The notes: a model not told the origin generated them from the sequence alone. DNA of 64,000 nucleotides from Streptomyces ardesiacus (GCF_003112575.1 NZ_BEWC01000005.1:248001-312000); one strand, 5' to 3'. Positions 29,601 to 37,145 are shown, counted from the stretch's first letter. Program-made: numbers and translations.

Positions 29601-29893
29601 TGAACGGCGACGGCCGCGGCGACCTGCTCGGCCAGGACTCCGCCGGTGTCCTGTGGCGGTACTACGGCACCGCGGCCGGCAGTGTGACCAAGCGGGAGCG
29701 GGTCGGCGGCGGCTGGAACGTCTACTCCGCCCTCGTCGGCACCGGCGACCTCTCCGGCGACGGCCGCACCGACCTGCTGGCCCGGGACACCACCGGGAAG
29801 CTGTGGCGGTACGCGTCCGCGGGAGACGGCACGTACGGGGCCCGGGTGCTGGTGGGCACGGGCGGCTGGAACACCTTCAAGGGCCTGTACTGA
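26657..29893 (+). CDS. Large secreted FG-GAP/VCBS repeat protein with FlgD-like Ig domain
   Basis: This 1078-aa protein has a Sec-type signal peptide (basic RRRRVLGRTALTVTL then Ala-rich, cleavage near ATGTAAAPAVSA). Residues about 50-690 look like irregular beta-propeller blades with no recognised catalytic motif. A FlgD-like Ig segment follows (about 745-815: WSLTLRNKASGKTVRTLSGG, NGAYTWTLTAKPADG). The C-terminal 250 residues hold VCBS/FG-GAP calcium loops: DVDGDRCADVLVRTG, DLNGDGFTDLIARQ, DLNGDGRGDLLGQD and DLSGDGRTDLLARD. The start follows GGGAGGG. It is probably extracellular and structural or adhesive. Its transcript ends in a strong hairpin at the element's left junction. Confidence 0.85.
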   Translation: MTRPLDKRAVRRRRVLGRTALTVTLAVTAGLGAATGTAAAPAVSAASADPVVVSPGARFVPRATLVLNAGETGFLTAQEGDDRLRWIDYATGATTVLDHRLPEPLAYDVDDRRFDRHPGDFGHGSDTVALYAPSPAPHVTLQQRAGDGAKVTVPVPDGQTYVATYGDTVITRTGPENAVTGLHLLRLENGAVRDRKLQGLPEGWHLSVSGGDARSVAVRAIKWEDSTMSQGWWVVDLATGSLKTLSPHGEAVRFDGDTVFHLGAPEPYAAQVYRRDDLDAEPVTVDLRDVGTYDDTILPFGGGFATVTPPNPGDNEYRGNGLYLEDTEGNAKTLLAVASPSVDRTPGGSLLVAGAEQKTDYGPLDWGYYLLTPAADGTVTRKRVADIEDREADPFGISLGSGILTTADDSKLYMPGTYVGAYRSTWLKTSGRPEELKSTVDGLVSGRDADCGDSENGPCVTMFAGGDGHHGRKAATEQGVTVLHTNGDTSWGPRVTSGQHSPELVDLSGRYGVVDEASGGAQAVLRFADGDTGSVLEKRGTVAASLWGSTLWSATGSWDDPRLELPTTVSAKNLSTGAAGETFDAGCVPRELQAVGRWVYWQCDDSWPNYPGGGVYDREAKRTLRLGTGKTLLGDGYLVRQSDPAGLTLVDLHEGLPAGGTEADLPRRVLVPAAELGDRTVRRADWTVDRFGGHVAYVGADRRVRIVPSGVPASRIAVIDAETTPALNLRATGAAWTSRWWLSKPAASWSLTLRNKASGKTVRTLSGGEARGMLSATWDGRDAGGTYVPNGAYTWTLTAKPADGVGTGLSVSGTVPVTGGAAVWRDMAGDDGFGDLLAVDANGAVSMYRGDGTGGVSSRVAGSAGAFATGSVLVPFGDVDGDRCADVLVRTGDELRAYRPGCGKVVGASSPYTPIGKGWGQYDQLTSPGDLNGDGFTDLIARQTSTGDIYFYAGTADHRLKTRVRIQANWKLYKWITGAGDLNGDGRGDLLGQDSAGVLWRYYGTAAGSVTKRERVGGGWNVYSALVGTGDLSGDGRTDLLARDTTGKLWRYASAGDGTYGARVLVGTGGWNTFKGLY

Positions 29894-29910
29894 CCCGGGC
29901 GAGCACCAGG

Positions 29911-29951
29911 GAGGGGCCCCGAGTGTGACGTCGTCACACCCGGGGCCCCTC
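29911..29951 (+). terminator. Terminator after FG-GAP gene
   Basis: A long hairpin: AGGGGCCCCG pairs with CGGGGCCCCT, and GTGTGAC with GTCACAC further in, with one A/C mismatch between and a 3-nt loop, followed by CTTCCT. Before the element inserted it probably also served the convergent phosphoribosyltransferase gene. Confidence 0.85.
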
Positions 29952-29979
29952 TTCCTGTCCGTCGGGCTTTCCCGGCCCG

Positions 29980-30033
29980 TCAGGCGTCGAGCACCTGCCC
30001 GTCCCGCCGCACGACGGGAGGCAGGACGGACCA
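29980..30033 (-). pseudogene. Stranded native 3' end of the phosphoribosyltransferase gene
   Basis: On the minus strand the codons read WSVLPPVVRRDGQVLDA then TGA (29980-29982). The intact gene at 39081-39590 also reads WSVLPP just before its own tail diverges. This is the original last exon-like segment of that gene, cut off by element integration about 9.1 kb away. It has no start and is not expressed as protein. Confidence 0.85.
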
Positions 30034-30034
30034 G
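30010..30034. other. attL of the serine-integrase element
   Basis: The element's left junction. GGAGGCA (30017-30023) is identical to 39130-39136 at the right junction, with partial matches on both sides. The exact crossover dinucleotide cannot be fixed: TGG (minus strand, 30031-30033) is a second shared position. The integrase start codon lies 65-80 bp inside, the usual attP-int arrangement. Confidence 0.8.
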
Positions 30035-30097
30035 GCTGACTTGACTCGATGACGGTAGTAGTCTGGCCCCGCTCAGGAGGCAGGGGGAGGGCCGACC

Positions 30098-31531
30098 GTG
30101 GCACGCAAGGTAGGGGTCTACACCCGGATTTCTCGGGACGACGAGGGCGAGTCTCTGGGTGTCGCCAGGCAGCAGCAGGACTGCGAACGCCTCGCGGATC
30201 TCCGGTCGTGGCAGGTCGTGAAGACCTACGAGGACAACGACGTATCGGCGTTCAAGCGCAACGTCGTGCGCGACGAGTTCGAGCTGATGCTGAGAGACCT
30301 CCGCGCCGGCCTCATCGACGGAATCGTGGCCTACGACCTGGACCGCCTAGCCCGACAGCCGCGGGACCTGGAACGCCTCATCGAGATCTTCGACGAGCGG
30401 CCCCGCCTGGAGTTCGCCACCGTCACGAACGACATCAACCTTGGCTCTCCGGACGGCCGCACCATGGCCCGCATCATGGTCGCGTTCGCCAACAAGTCGT
30501 CGCACGATGCGTCACGCCGGATCAAGCGCAAGCACCTAGAGCTGGCCCAACAGGGCAAGGACAGCGGCGGGCCAGCGCCGTACGGCTGGAGCAAGGACGA
30601 CCGCACCAAGGTCGACCCGAAGGCCGCCGAGGCCATCCGCGAGGCGCAGCGCGAAGTCCTCGCCGGCGTCCGCATCGGAACCATCCGGACCCGGTGGCAG
30701 CAACAGGGCTTGGGCAACCCGCGCGCAGGCACCAAGCGCATGGCCCACCACCACGTCGAGCAGATCCTGACCAACCCCAGACTGGTCGGCTACCGCACGT
30801 ACCACGGTGAAATCCTGGTCGGCGAAGACGGCGAACCGGTCAAGGGCAACTGGGAGCAGATCAACAGCCTGGAAGAGTGGGAAGCCGTCTGCGCGGCCGT
30901 CGCCGAGCGGAAGCAGAAGCATCCCGGCAAGTCCCTCGCCCGTAAGTACCTGCTCTCGGGCATTGCCCGGTGCGGACTGTGCAAGACGAAGATCCGAGGA
31001 CAGATCAACAACCGCTGGCAGCCAGGCTCGAAGGCCGCGAAATACACGTACCAGTGCTCCGTAGTGAACGGCGGATGCGGCAAGGTCGGACGGGTTGGAG
31101 AGCCCGTCGACAGGCTCATAGTCCAACTCGCACTCGAAGAACAGCGCGCGCGAGCAGAAGTAACCGCCGTCCCGGTCGATCAGCGGTGGCCGCGCGAGGA
31201 CGAGTTGCAGCAGGTCTCCCAAGACATCACCCAACTCGTGGATGCCGAACGCTCGAAACAGATCACGGTGGCCACCCTCTTGCAGCTCTTGCCGGCCAAA
31301 GAGCGGCTGCGCGACGAACTTAAACTGGAGCGGGCCCGCTTCTACAAGGAGCAGAAGCAGGCCGAGGCCAAAGGCGACGCGGCGAACCTGACCGTCGAGG
31401 AGTTCTTTGCGCTGCCGGTGGAGCGCCAGCAGGAGATCGTGTTGCACAGCCTCTCAGCCGTGATCATTCACCCGGCCGGACGAGGACGCCGGAAGTTCGA
31501 CCCGAGCCTGATCGAACCCGTCTGGCGGTGA
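30098..31531 (+). CDS. Large serine recombinase (integrase)
   Basis: This is a 477-aa large serine recombinase. The resolvase domain (about 1-145) has the nucleophile Ser12 in VGVYTRISRDDEGES, then YDLDRLARQPRDLERLIE and the catalytic-region Arg cluster ASRRIKRK. The recombinase domain (about 165-280) starts GPAPYGWSKDD, and the zinc ribbon has CGLCKTKI with YQCSVVNGGCGKV. A coiled-coil region (about 345-430) precedes a short tail. GTG 30098 follows GGGGGAGGG. It integrates the element into the phosphoribosyltransferase gene. Excision would need a recombination directionality factor, which is not recognised here. Length is typical of phiC31-group proteins at the short end. Confidence 0.95.
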   Translation: MARKVGVYTRISRDDEGESLGVARQQQDCERLADLRSWQVVKTYEDNDVSAFKRNVVRDEFELMLRDLRAGLIDGIVAYDLDRLARQPRDLERLIEIFDERPRLEFATVTNDINLGSPDGRTMARIMVAFANKSSHDASRRIKRKHLELAQQGKDSGGPAPYGWSKDDRTKVDPKAAEAIREAQREVLAGVRIGTIRTRWQQQGLGNPRAGTKRMAHHHVEQILTNPRLVGYRTYHGEILVGEDGEPVKGNWEQINSLEEWEAVCAAVAERKQKHPGKSLARKYLLSGIARCGLCKTKIRGQINNRWQPGSKAAKYTYQCSVVNGGCGKVGRVGEPVDRLIVQLALEEQRARAEVTAVPVDQRWPREDELQQVSQDITQLVDAERSKQITVATLLQLLPAKERLRDELKLERARFYKEQKQAEAKGDAANLTVEEFFALPVERQQEIVLHSLSAVIIHPAGRGRRKFDPSLIEPVWR

Positions 31532-31534
31532 CGA

Positions 31535-31687
31535 TCAGGCCCGCCCCTGCAACACGAGGGCACGGCGTACCCACTCTTCATCACGCTCAGGAGCACGGCG
31601 AAGATGCATCCGCAGCCACTCGTCAGTGCTCATGACCTCACGCTGAGCCGTCGCCTTACGGGACTCCGGGCTACTGGTCTGACTCAT
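31535..31687 (-). CDS. Small hypothetical element protein
   Basis: A 50-aa charged protein. ATG 31687 has a strong AGGAGGTG ribosome site 7 bp upstream, inside the end of rep, and overlaps rep by 17 bp. Segments are SPESRKATAQREVMSTDEW, WLRMHLRRAPERDEEWVRRA. It is rich in Arg/Glu and probably helical. It stops 4 bp from the convergent integrase stop. I do not recognise a family. Its place between int and rep, and its small basic/acidic character, make it one candidate for an excisionase or directionality factor, unproven. Confidence 0.7.
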   Translation of the reverse strand: MSQTSSPESRKATAQREVMSTDEWLRMHLRRAPERDEEWVRRALVLQGRA

Positions 31688-33059
31688 CAAGGGCACCTCC
31701 TGCCAGTTCTTCGCGGGCGGTTTCGCGGTTGTGCTGGATCTCGCGGCGGATGTTGGCGGCGAGCCAGGATTCGCCGGGGGTGTGCCCGTGGCCGGCGTAG
31801 GTCCAGTGGGCGAGGGTGAGCGTGGTGGCGTCCTCGTCGTCGGGGTCGGGCAGACCGAGGGCGGCGCGTTGCTGGGCTGCCCGGTAATCGGCGCGGGTCT
31901 GGCGCAGTTCGCCGAGGGTGGTCGAGTAGCGCCGGGACTTCGTGGAGAAGTGGCCGCGGAAGCCGAGCATGTGGGCCCAGTCGCGGAGCTTGCGGTCCGG
32001 GTAGAGCGCGTGCAGGTCGAGGCATGCGGCGATGAGCCGTGCGGGGTGGTCGGGCACGCCGAGCAGGACGAGGGCGTCTTTGCTGCCGATGCGGCGGTCT
32101 ACGGTGCCGGTGGTCTCGGCTGCCTTCGTGGCGTACTTGGCGACGTAGGAGGCCACGGCTTGTTCGGTGATGTCCTCGCCGTCGCCGAAGGCCCGGATGG
32201 GGCGCACGTCGAGCTGCGTGCCCCACTTGAGAGTGCGGGCAGGCTGGTCCCCGGCCGGGGGCACGTCGACTTCCACGCGGGCGGCGGCGCCGTGGATCGC
32301 GTCGGTAAGAAGGTCGAGGGTGGCCCACGCGGGCGGGGTGTCGTCCGGGCCGTCGGGTCCGTCGAAGCGGATCACGGCGTGGAAGTGCACGGCGCCGCGC
32401 TTCTGGTACTCGGCCACCTTGCCGAAGGACACCCGCGACTGTTCCTTGGCGGCTTTCTGGGTGAGCCCGGCGCGCTTGGCGATCTCTCGGCGAAGGTAGA
32501 TCGTGAAGTAGCGCCACAGCTCGGAGGCGTGGTTGTTCCAGAGCACAGCCCCGGCGTAGTCGTACGTGTCGGGGTCGAGCGGGGTGCCCAGTTCCGGGGC
32601 GTCCTCTGCGTGGCGGACACCGCAGCGGCAGGGCCGGCTTCCGGGGCGATTGTGGACCGGGCCGAACGACGGGGCGGTCAGGGTGGCGAACACCCGCGGG
32701 TGGTCCCGGATCGTTTCGGGGGTGCCCTTGGCGGGGTCGCCGACGAGGCCCGCGCGGATGAGGTGGTAGGTGTCGCCGGCGTAGGTCCAGGCGCAGGCCG
32801 GGCAGCGGGAGGCCCGCCGGTTGCCGCAGGCGAGGCGGAGCCGTCCGCCGGGTTCGGTGTCGGTCGAGTAGGAGTGCAACACCTTGCCGGTGGTGGCGTC
32901 GCGGGTGACGGTCGAGCCGGTCAGGTGGATGGGGTCGGAGCAGCCGCCGGTGCGGCGGATCTGGTCCTGGATGCGGTCGAAGCCGGTGGACCCGGCCAAC
33001 CTCAGCACGTCGGCGAGGGTGGCCGGGTCCAGGCCCGCCATGGTGGCGGTGTCGGTCAC
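31671..33059 (-). CDS. RepSA-like rolling-circle replication initiator
   Basis: This 462-aa Rep resembles the pSAM2 RepSA family. The N-terminal zinc-finger-like region has CGNRRASRCPACAW. The HUH-like metal motif is AVHFHAVIRFDG (about residue 223). Later comes the typical ASYVAKYATKAAETTG with the candidate catalytic Tyr. The HTP/GESWLAANIRREI tail is common in these proteins. It should nick a double-strand origin and start replication of the excised circle. GTG 33059 is 4 bp after the small zinc-finger gene, so the minus-strand transfer/replication genes form one operon. Confidence 0.9.
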   Translation of the reverse strand: MTDTATMAGLDPATLADVLRLAGSTGFDRIQDQIRRTGGCSDPIHLTGSTVTRDATTGKVLHSYSTDTEPGGRLRLACGNRRASRCPACAWTYAGDTYHLIRAGLVGDPAKGTPETIRDHPRVFATLTAPSFGPVHNRPGSRPCRCGVRHAEDAPELGTPLDPDTYDYAGAVLWNNHASELWRYFTIYLRREIAKRAGLTQKAAKEQSRVSFGKVAEYQKRGAVHFHAVIRFDGPDGPDDTPPAWATLDLLTDAIHGAAARVEVDVPPAGDQPARTLKWGTQLDVRPIRAFGDGEDITEQAVASYVAKYATKAAETTGTVDRRIGSKDALVLLGVPDHPARLIAACLDLHALYPDRKLRDWAHMLGFRGHFSTKSRRYSTTLGELRQTRADYRAAQQRAALGLPDPDDEDATTLTLAHWTYAGHGHTPGESWLAANIRREIQHNRETAREELAGGALDESDQ

Positions 33060-33063
33060 GTGG

Positions 33064-33243
33064 TCACCGCCCGATGCGGTACAGGGCGGCGGGGGCGGTG
33101 CGTCCGGCGCCCTTACAGGCCGGGCAGGCGATCCGGAGGGTGGCGCGGGAGCCGTCGGCGTGGCGGGTGCCGGTGGTGATGGCGACCATGGCGAAGCCGT
33201 CGCAGTCGCGGCAGACGCGCGTGTTCTGGGCGGGCTGGGGCAT
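33064..33243 (-). CDS. Small zinc-finger protein of the element
   Basis: A 59-aa protein with two CxxC knuckles, CRDCDGFAMV and CPACKGAG, consistent with one four-Cys zinc ribbon. ATG 33243 has GGGAAG upstream. Such small zinc-ribbon proteins sit just before rep in many actinomycete conjugative elements and are annotated only as hypothetical. It ends 4 bp before the rep start. Confidence 0.75.
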   Translation of the reverse strand: MPQPAQNTRVCRDCDGFAMVAITTGTRHADGSRATLRIACPACKGAGRTAPAALYRIGR

Positions 33244-33335
33244 GATGAGGCTTCCCTTTCGGGTCCATTGGGGCCTGGAAGTGGTGGCCGTCCGGGGCGG
33301 CGGATCTTTGGCGAGAGAGGCCGCCCCGGAGGGCG

Positions 33336-33632
33336 TTACTTGCTGCGGAGGGTCTTGCGCTTGGACGTGCGGTTGATCGTGTAGCCGAGTCCGCCGGTGG
33401 CCGACAGGACCGCAACGGCGGCGCCGGCGAGGACCTGAACGACGAAGGCGATGACCAGCAGCACCACGACCGATCCCGCGAGGACGACCAGCGTGAGGAC
33501 GATCGGGCCCTTGTACGAACGCGGCGCCTCTTGGACGATCACGACGCGTCGCATGTCGGTGCCGGGCGGGATCTGCCGGTAGAGGTCGGCGGGGATGTGG
33601 CCGGCGCGGATCTGGTCTTCGGGCAGCTGCAT
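33336..33632 (-). CDS. SpdB-like small membrane transfer protein
   Basis: A 98-aa protein. It has a soluble N-terminus (MQLPEDQIRAGHIPADLYRQ), then two membrane helices, IVLTLVVLAGSVVVLLVIAF and an Ala/Val-rich VQVLAGAAVAVLSATGG, and a basic tail SKRKTLRSK. Such proteins belong to the spd (plasmid spreading) gene set of streptomycete elements. It sits in the transfer operon between the mobile element transfer protein and the zinc-finger gene. The assignment to a named Spd protein is inference. Confidence 0.75.
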   Translation of the reverse strand: MQLPEDQIRAGHIPADLYRQIPPGTDMRRVVIVQEAPRSYKGPIVLTLVVLAGSVVVLLVIAFVVQVLAGAAVAVLSATGGLGYTINRTSKRKTLRSK

Positions 33633-33647
33633 GGCTTGGTCCTCCTT

Positions 33648-33839
33648 TCAGGCGCAGCGGTGGGTGCGGGCGGCGAGTTCGGCGGCCGACCGGTCGCCGT
33701 ATTCGTTGGAGAATCCGCACTTCGGCGCGGTGCAGGCGGCGGTGTGCCGGGTTTGGCCCCGGCCGTTGTTGAACGAGGCCACTCGGACCGGGCCAACGCG
33801 GATGACGTCGTAGAAGCGGTTCGGGCGCACGCAGGTCAT
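33648..33839 (-). CDS. Mobile element transfer protein (Spd family)
   Basis: A 63-aa protein recognisable by the pattern VGPVRVASFNNGRGQTRHTAA, then CTAPKCGFSNEYGDRSAAEL ending ARTHRCA. Similar short proteins in streptomycete integrative elements are called mobile element transfer proteins. The Cys/His spacing suggests one metal site. ATG 33839 has GAAGGG almost adjacent; GTG 33830 has better spacing and may be the true start. The gene follows the DUF2637/SpdB-like gene by 5 bp. Confidence 0.8.
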   Translation of the reverse strand: MTCVRPNRFYDVIRVGPVRVASFNNGRGQTRHTAACTAPKCGFSNEYGDRSAAELAARTHRCA

Positions 33840-33844
33840 TCCCT

Positions 33845-34504
33845 TCAGGCGAGTTGGGCAACGATGGCGCCGGCGAGGTCTTCCGGGATGCCGAGGCGAT
33901 CGCGCAATGTGGCCGTGTCGATGTCGGCTCCGGTGCGGGTGCGGTGTTCGGTGGCGACCTTTCGGGCGTGGTCGACCAGCGCAGGCGGGACCGCGGGAGT
34001 CGAGGCCGGGGCCTGCGGCAGGGCCGGGGCAGGCTCCGGTGTCGGGATCTCCGGGACCGGAGCAGGCGTCTGGGTCGGTTCGGGAGCCGCGGGTCGGTCG
34101 ACGACCGGTACGGGCCGAGGCTCGGGCGCCGGGGCCGGTGCATGGTCGGTCGGGGTGTGGGCCAGCAGGGTGCCGCCGAGGAACGCCAGCGCGGGCCAAC
34201 CGGCCACGAGGATGCGCAGCCAGGCCGGAACATGGTCCAGGTCGAGGAGCCCGGCGGTCGCGATGTTCGCGCCGAGAGAGGCGACCAGGGCAACCAGGAA
34301 CCAGAACCAAGCCAGCTTCGAGCGCTCAGTGCGCAGCCGACGCCACACGGCGACCAAGAGCAGGTCGACGGAGACGGGATAGGCCCATGCCTTCCACCCG
34401 GTCTGGCCAGCCGCTTCGGCGAGGTCGTGCAGGTGGGCGAAGGACAGAGCCCCGGCAATTACGGCCTGGATGAGTACGGCGTCGATGCGGATCGAGCGGA
34501 TCAC
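33845..34504 (-). CDS. DUF2637 SpdB2-like membrane protein
   Basis: A 219-aa protein. Four helices lie in the first 115 residues, including AVLIQAVIAGALSFAHLHDL, WAYPVSVDLLLVAVWRRL, WFWFLVALVASLGANIATAG and WLRILVAGWPALAFLGGTLLA, which is the DUF2637 signature. A Pro-rich linker (about 125-170) precedes a small helical C-terminal domain, VPPALVDHARKVATEHRTRT, resembling a winged-helix. SpdB proteins help intramycelial spread of transferred DNA after Tra moves it. It is in the transfer operon right after tra. Confidence 0.85.
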   Translation of the reverse strand: MIRSIRIDAVLIQAVIAGALSFAHLHDLAEAAGQTGWKAWAYPVSVDLLLVAVWRRLRTERSKLAWFWFLVALVASLGANIATAGLLDLDHVPAWLRILVAGWPALAFLGGTLLAHTPTDHAPAPAPEPRPVPVVDRPAAPEPTQTPAPVPEIPTPEPAPALPQAPASTPAVPPALVDHARKVATEHRTRTGADIDTATLRDRLGIPEDLAGAIVAQLA

Positions 34505-34524
34505 GGCTCTTCACCTCCCTCCGG

Positions 34525-35859
34525 TCAGGGCTGCGGGGACACCAGCGGCGGAACGGTGGGCATCGGCGGCATCTGCCGGGCCGGGGGCCGGAACGGGGCC
34601 AGGAACGGCAGCCCCGGAGTGAGATGCGCGAACTCCCGGCACACGGCCGCCGCATCGGCCGGCGAAGTCTCCGGGGTGCGGATGCGGGACCAGCCACCGG
34701 AGGTGTCACCGGCCACCGCGACACCGGGACGATCGGCCCGGATCGAGGTCGCCGCCATCACCGCATCCGGAGCGATGTCACCCAAGCCCATTTCAGCGGT
34801 CTGTTTGTCGTTGACCCGGTGGACCACACGCCCGGTGAGCTGGGCACGCAGCGCGGTGGCACCCTTGCCGAGGTCGGAGCCGAAGCGCTGCCCGCAGACC
34901 TCCAGGTAGATGCCGACCGCACGGGCCATCTGACCCAGCCGCACCAGTTGCATGACCGTCCGGTCCCGCGCTGCCTCATCTTTCTTCGAGGTGACGAAGA
35001 ACAGCTCTGCCACCTCATCGATCAGGACGACCAGCGGCACCGGCCGCAGCTTCGCGGGCAGGTCCCACACGTCCGAGACCCCGTGCAGGGCGAGGAGATC
35101 GAAACGCTCGCCCATCTCCAGGACCAGCGCGTCTATCAGCCGTCCCGCCATGTCCGGGTCGGTGGCCAGAGCCGACAGGCGGGGCGCGTACCGGCTGTGC
35201 TCGACGCCGCGCTTGCAGTCGATGCCGATCAACCCGACCGGGAGCTGTGCCAGGCCCTTGACCAGATTGCGCTGGTAGACGGACTTCCCGGACAGCGTGG
35301 CCCCGAGGGTCAGCGCCATCGGAACCGCGCGGTAGTCCCGCTCGAAGACCGTGCCGTCCTCCCGCAACGCCACCGGAACCCGCAGCCCGCGGGGCTGTGC
35401 GGAGCGCGGAAGACGGACCCGGCGCAGCACGTCGTAGCCCGTCATCCGCAGCTCTACGAAGCCGGGCTTGGTCTCCGCGACGGTGACCGACTGGACGCCG
35501 AAGGCGTGGCGCAGCCGTTCCGAGGAGGTGGCCACGTCGGCGGGCTCCAGGCCGGCCGGGAGGCGCAGCGTGATGCGCAGCCCGGTCGAGGTGGGCCGGA
35601 CCCGGCGGACCTTCGGCGGCACCGGCCGCACCTCACGGCGGGACAGGTTGCGCGTCATGAAGGCCCGCAGCCCGGACGGCTGCACGGTCAGCCCGCACAC
35701 GTCCATCGTGGACCGGTAGGACCAGGTGAACCGGCCCCACGTCAGCGGCAGACCCACCGTCGACCAGTACAGGCGCGGCGCCCGGTGCTTCGCGTAGCTG
35801 ACACCACCGGCACCCGCCAGGGCCCCCGTAGCCTCGATCAACAGCGTCAGGTCAGCCAT
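34525..35859 (-). CDS. FtsK/SpoIIIE-type conjugative DNA translocase (Tra)
   Basis: This is a 444-aa AAA+ motor of the TraSA/TraB type, which moves double-stranded DNA between mycelia in streptomycete conjugation. The Walker A is GATLSGKSVYQRNLVKGL, the Walker B is PLVVLIDEVAELFF, and a sensor/arginine region is VMQLVRLGQMARAVGIYLEV. The N-terminus has one weak hydrophobic stretch and an RLYWSTVGLPLTWGRF region. The C-terminus is Pro-rich. It follows the SCO3933-like gene by 2 bp, under the CCTAGG operators. Length matches short TraSA-like proteins. Confidence 0.92.
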   Translation of the reverse strand: MADLTLLIEATGALAGAGGVSYAKHRAPRLYWSTVGLPLTWGRFTWSYRSTMDVCGLTVQPSGLRAFMTRNLSRREVRPVPPKVRRVRPTSTGLRITLRLPAGLEPADVATSSERLRHAFGVQSVTVAETKPGFVELRMTGYDVLRRVRLPRSAQPRGLRVPVALREDGTVFERDYRAVPMALTLGATLSGKSVYQRNLVKGLAQLPVGLIGIDCKRGVEHSRYAPRLSALATDPDMAGRLIDALVLEMGERFDLLALHGVSDVWDLPAKLRPVPLVVLIDEVAELFFVTSKKDEAARDRTVMQLVRLGQMARAVGIYLEVCGQRFGSDLGKGATALRAQLTGRVVHRVNDKQTAEMGLGDIAPDAVMAATSIRADRPGVAVAGDTSGGWSRIRTPETSPADAAAVCREFAHLTPGLPFLAPFRPPARQMPPMPTVPPLVSPQP

Positions 35860-35861
35860 GG

Positions 35862-36191
35862 TCAGGCCGCCGAGGTGATCGCGACCGCGCGGAACGAGAT
35901 CCCGTGCCGCTTCTGGCCGTTGAACTCGTTCTCCCAGTCACGGGCCTTGAGGCCGACCACCCGGACCGGCATGCCCGGGGCCAGACCCTCGGGGTAGCCC
36001 GTCTCCGGGATAGTGACCTGGTAGAGGTTGCCCTCCCCCTCGTCCGAGACCAGCAGGCCCACGGTGGACAGTCCCGCACCGGTGTCCCGGTCGACGGCCC
36101 GCTCTCCGGTCTTCTTGTTGGCCATCTTCGGTTCCGGCGCGGTCGCGACGAACACCACGGCGGTGGAGAGGTCGATCTTGAAGGACGGCAT
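35862..36191 (-). CDS. SCO3933-family regulatory protein
   Basis: A 109-aa protein from ATG 36191 with GGAG 6 bp upstream. The pattern MPSFKIDLSTAVVFVA, then PEPKMANKKTGERAVDRDTG and LAPGMPVRVVGLKARDWEN matches a small protein found directly before tra in streptomycete elements, called SCO3933 family regulatory protein. Its biochemical role is unknown. It is the first gene of the minus-strand transfer operon, 54 bp from the nearest CCTAGG palindrome, so it is probably repressed by the divergent GntR protein. Confidence 0.78.
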   Translation of the reverse strand: MPSFKIDLSTAVVFVATAPEPKMANKKTGERAVDRDTGAGLSTVGLLVSDEGEGNLYQVTIPETGYPEGLAPGMPVRVVGLKARDWENEFNGQKRHGISFRAVAITSAA

Positions 36192-36244
36192 GAGAACTCC
36201 TTGTTCGACGACAGAGCAGCCCAATAGAGAGCTGCACATCCCCG

Positions 36245-36315
36245 CTGTCCTAGGACTGCGAGCGACAAGAGAGATAGTGCACCGCAGTCCTAGGACTGTC
36301 AACAGTCCTAGGACT
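36245..36315. promoter_or_regulatory. Three AGTCCTAGGACT palindromic operators
   Basis: Near-identical 14-bp palindromes (consensus CAGTCCTAGGACTG) occur at 36245-36258, 36285-36298 and 36303-36316. They lie between the divergent transfer operon and the GntR gene. The last two are 18 bp apart centre to centre, and the first is 40 bp away. This is the expected layout for a KorSA-like GntR repressor that controls itself and the tra operon. Confidence 0.85.
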
Positions 36316-36347
36316 ATGTTTCACTGGACCTCGTAGAGAGGGGTTTC

Positions 36348-37145
36348 GTGATGGCGCCGAAGTGGCGGGAGCTGGCGGACAAGCTGGCTGAGCAGATCAA
36401 GGGGGGCGACTACGCCCCGGGCCAGCAGTTGCCGCACATCAGGGAACTGGTCGAGGCTGGCGAAGGCTCCAAGGCGACCGTTCACGCCGCCTACAAGGCG
36501 CTGGAAGCCGAGGGCCTGGTCACCTCGTCACGAGGTCACGGCACGGTTGTCCGGCAGCAAGTCCCGCTCAAGCGACTCGGTATCGCCAGGTACGACAAGG
36601 CGAAGTGGCGGGACGGCGACGAGGTGGCGTTCATCGCGGACCGTGTGGCTTCGGGGCGGCCGTACCGCCGCAACGAACAGACTCAGACGGTCAGCCTCGT
36701 TGAAGCGCCGGCGGAGGTGGCAGCCGCACACAGCCTGCCGGTGGGCGCCCCGGTCTACGCCCGCGCACGGCTTGTAAAGGAAGGCGACCAGCCGACGCAC
36801 ACTCTGACCAGCTACTACCGGCCCGAGCATGTCGAGGGCACGCGCATCGTTGACCCGACACCGGGACCCGCCGGTCGGGGTGGTGGCTTCCGTGTGCTGT
36901 ACGACGCGGGCTACGAGATCGATCACATGCAGGAGAGGATCTTCGCCCGCGCCCCGAAGGCCGACGAAGTGAGTCTTCTGCAGCTGCCGCCTGGGGAACC
37001 GGTCGTCGAGCTGCACCGCACCACCTACACGGCGGACGGCACCGTGGTGGAGTTCGCCATCGGTGTGCATGCTGCGTCACGCTTCGCGTGGGAGTACGAC
37101 TTCAAGGTGCCAGACTCAGCGAAGGACAGGGAAGACCAGCCGTGA
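36348..37145 (+). CDS. GntR/HutC-family transcriptional regulator (KorSA-like)
   Basis: A 265-aa regulator. The N-terminal winged HTH (about 1-70) reads WRELADKLAEQIKGGDYAPG, then KATVHAAYKALEAEGLVTS and RGHGTVV. The C-terminal UTRA effector domain (about 95-255) has LPVGAPVYARARLVKEGDQ, LQLPPGEPVVELHRTTYTAD and a final EYDFKVPD strand. GTG 36348 follows GAGAGGGG. It sits beside three palindromes and is divergent from the transfer operon, as korSA is in pSAM2-like elements. It should repress transfer genes and itself. The YdcF-like gene overlaps its stop by 4 bp. Confidence 0.9.
   Translation: MMAPKWRELADKLAEQIKGGDYAPGQQLPHIRELVEAGEGSKATVHAAYKALEAEGLVTSSRGHGTVVRQQVPLKRLGIARYDKAKWRDGDEVAFIADRVASGRPYRRNEQTQTVSLVEAPAEVAAAHSLPVGAPVYARARLVKEGDQPTHTLTSYYRPEHVEGTRIVDPTPGPAGRGGGFRVLYDAGYEIDHMQERIFARAPKADEVSLLQLPPGEPVVELHRTTYTADGTVVEFAIGVHAASRFAWEYDFKVPDSAKDREDQP

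Noticed and set aside
30041..30064. TTGACT as a -35 box for the integrase gene
   Set aside because: No -10 at the right spacing; TAGTCT is only 12 bp away.
36245..36316. CRISPR-like array from the three repeated palindromes
   Set aside because: Three 14-bp palindromes with unequal spacers of 4 and 26 bp and no cas gene fit operators, not CRISPR. No CRISPR array was seen anywhere in the window.
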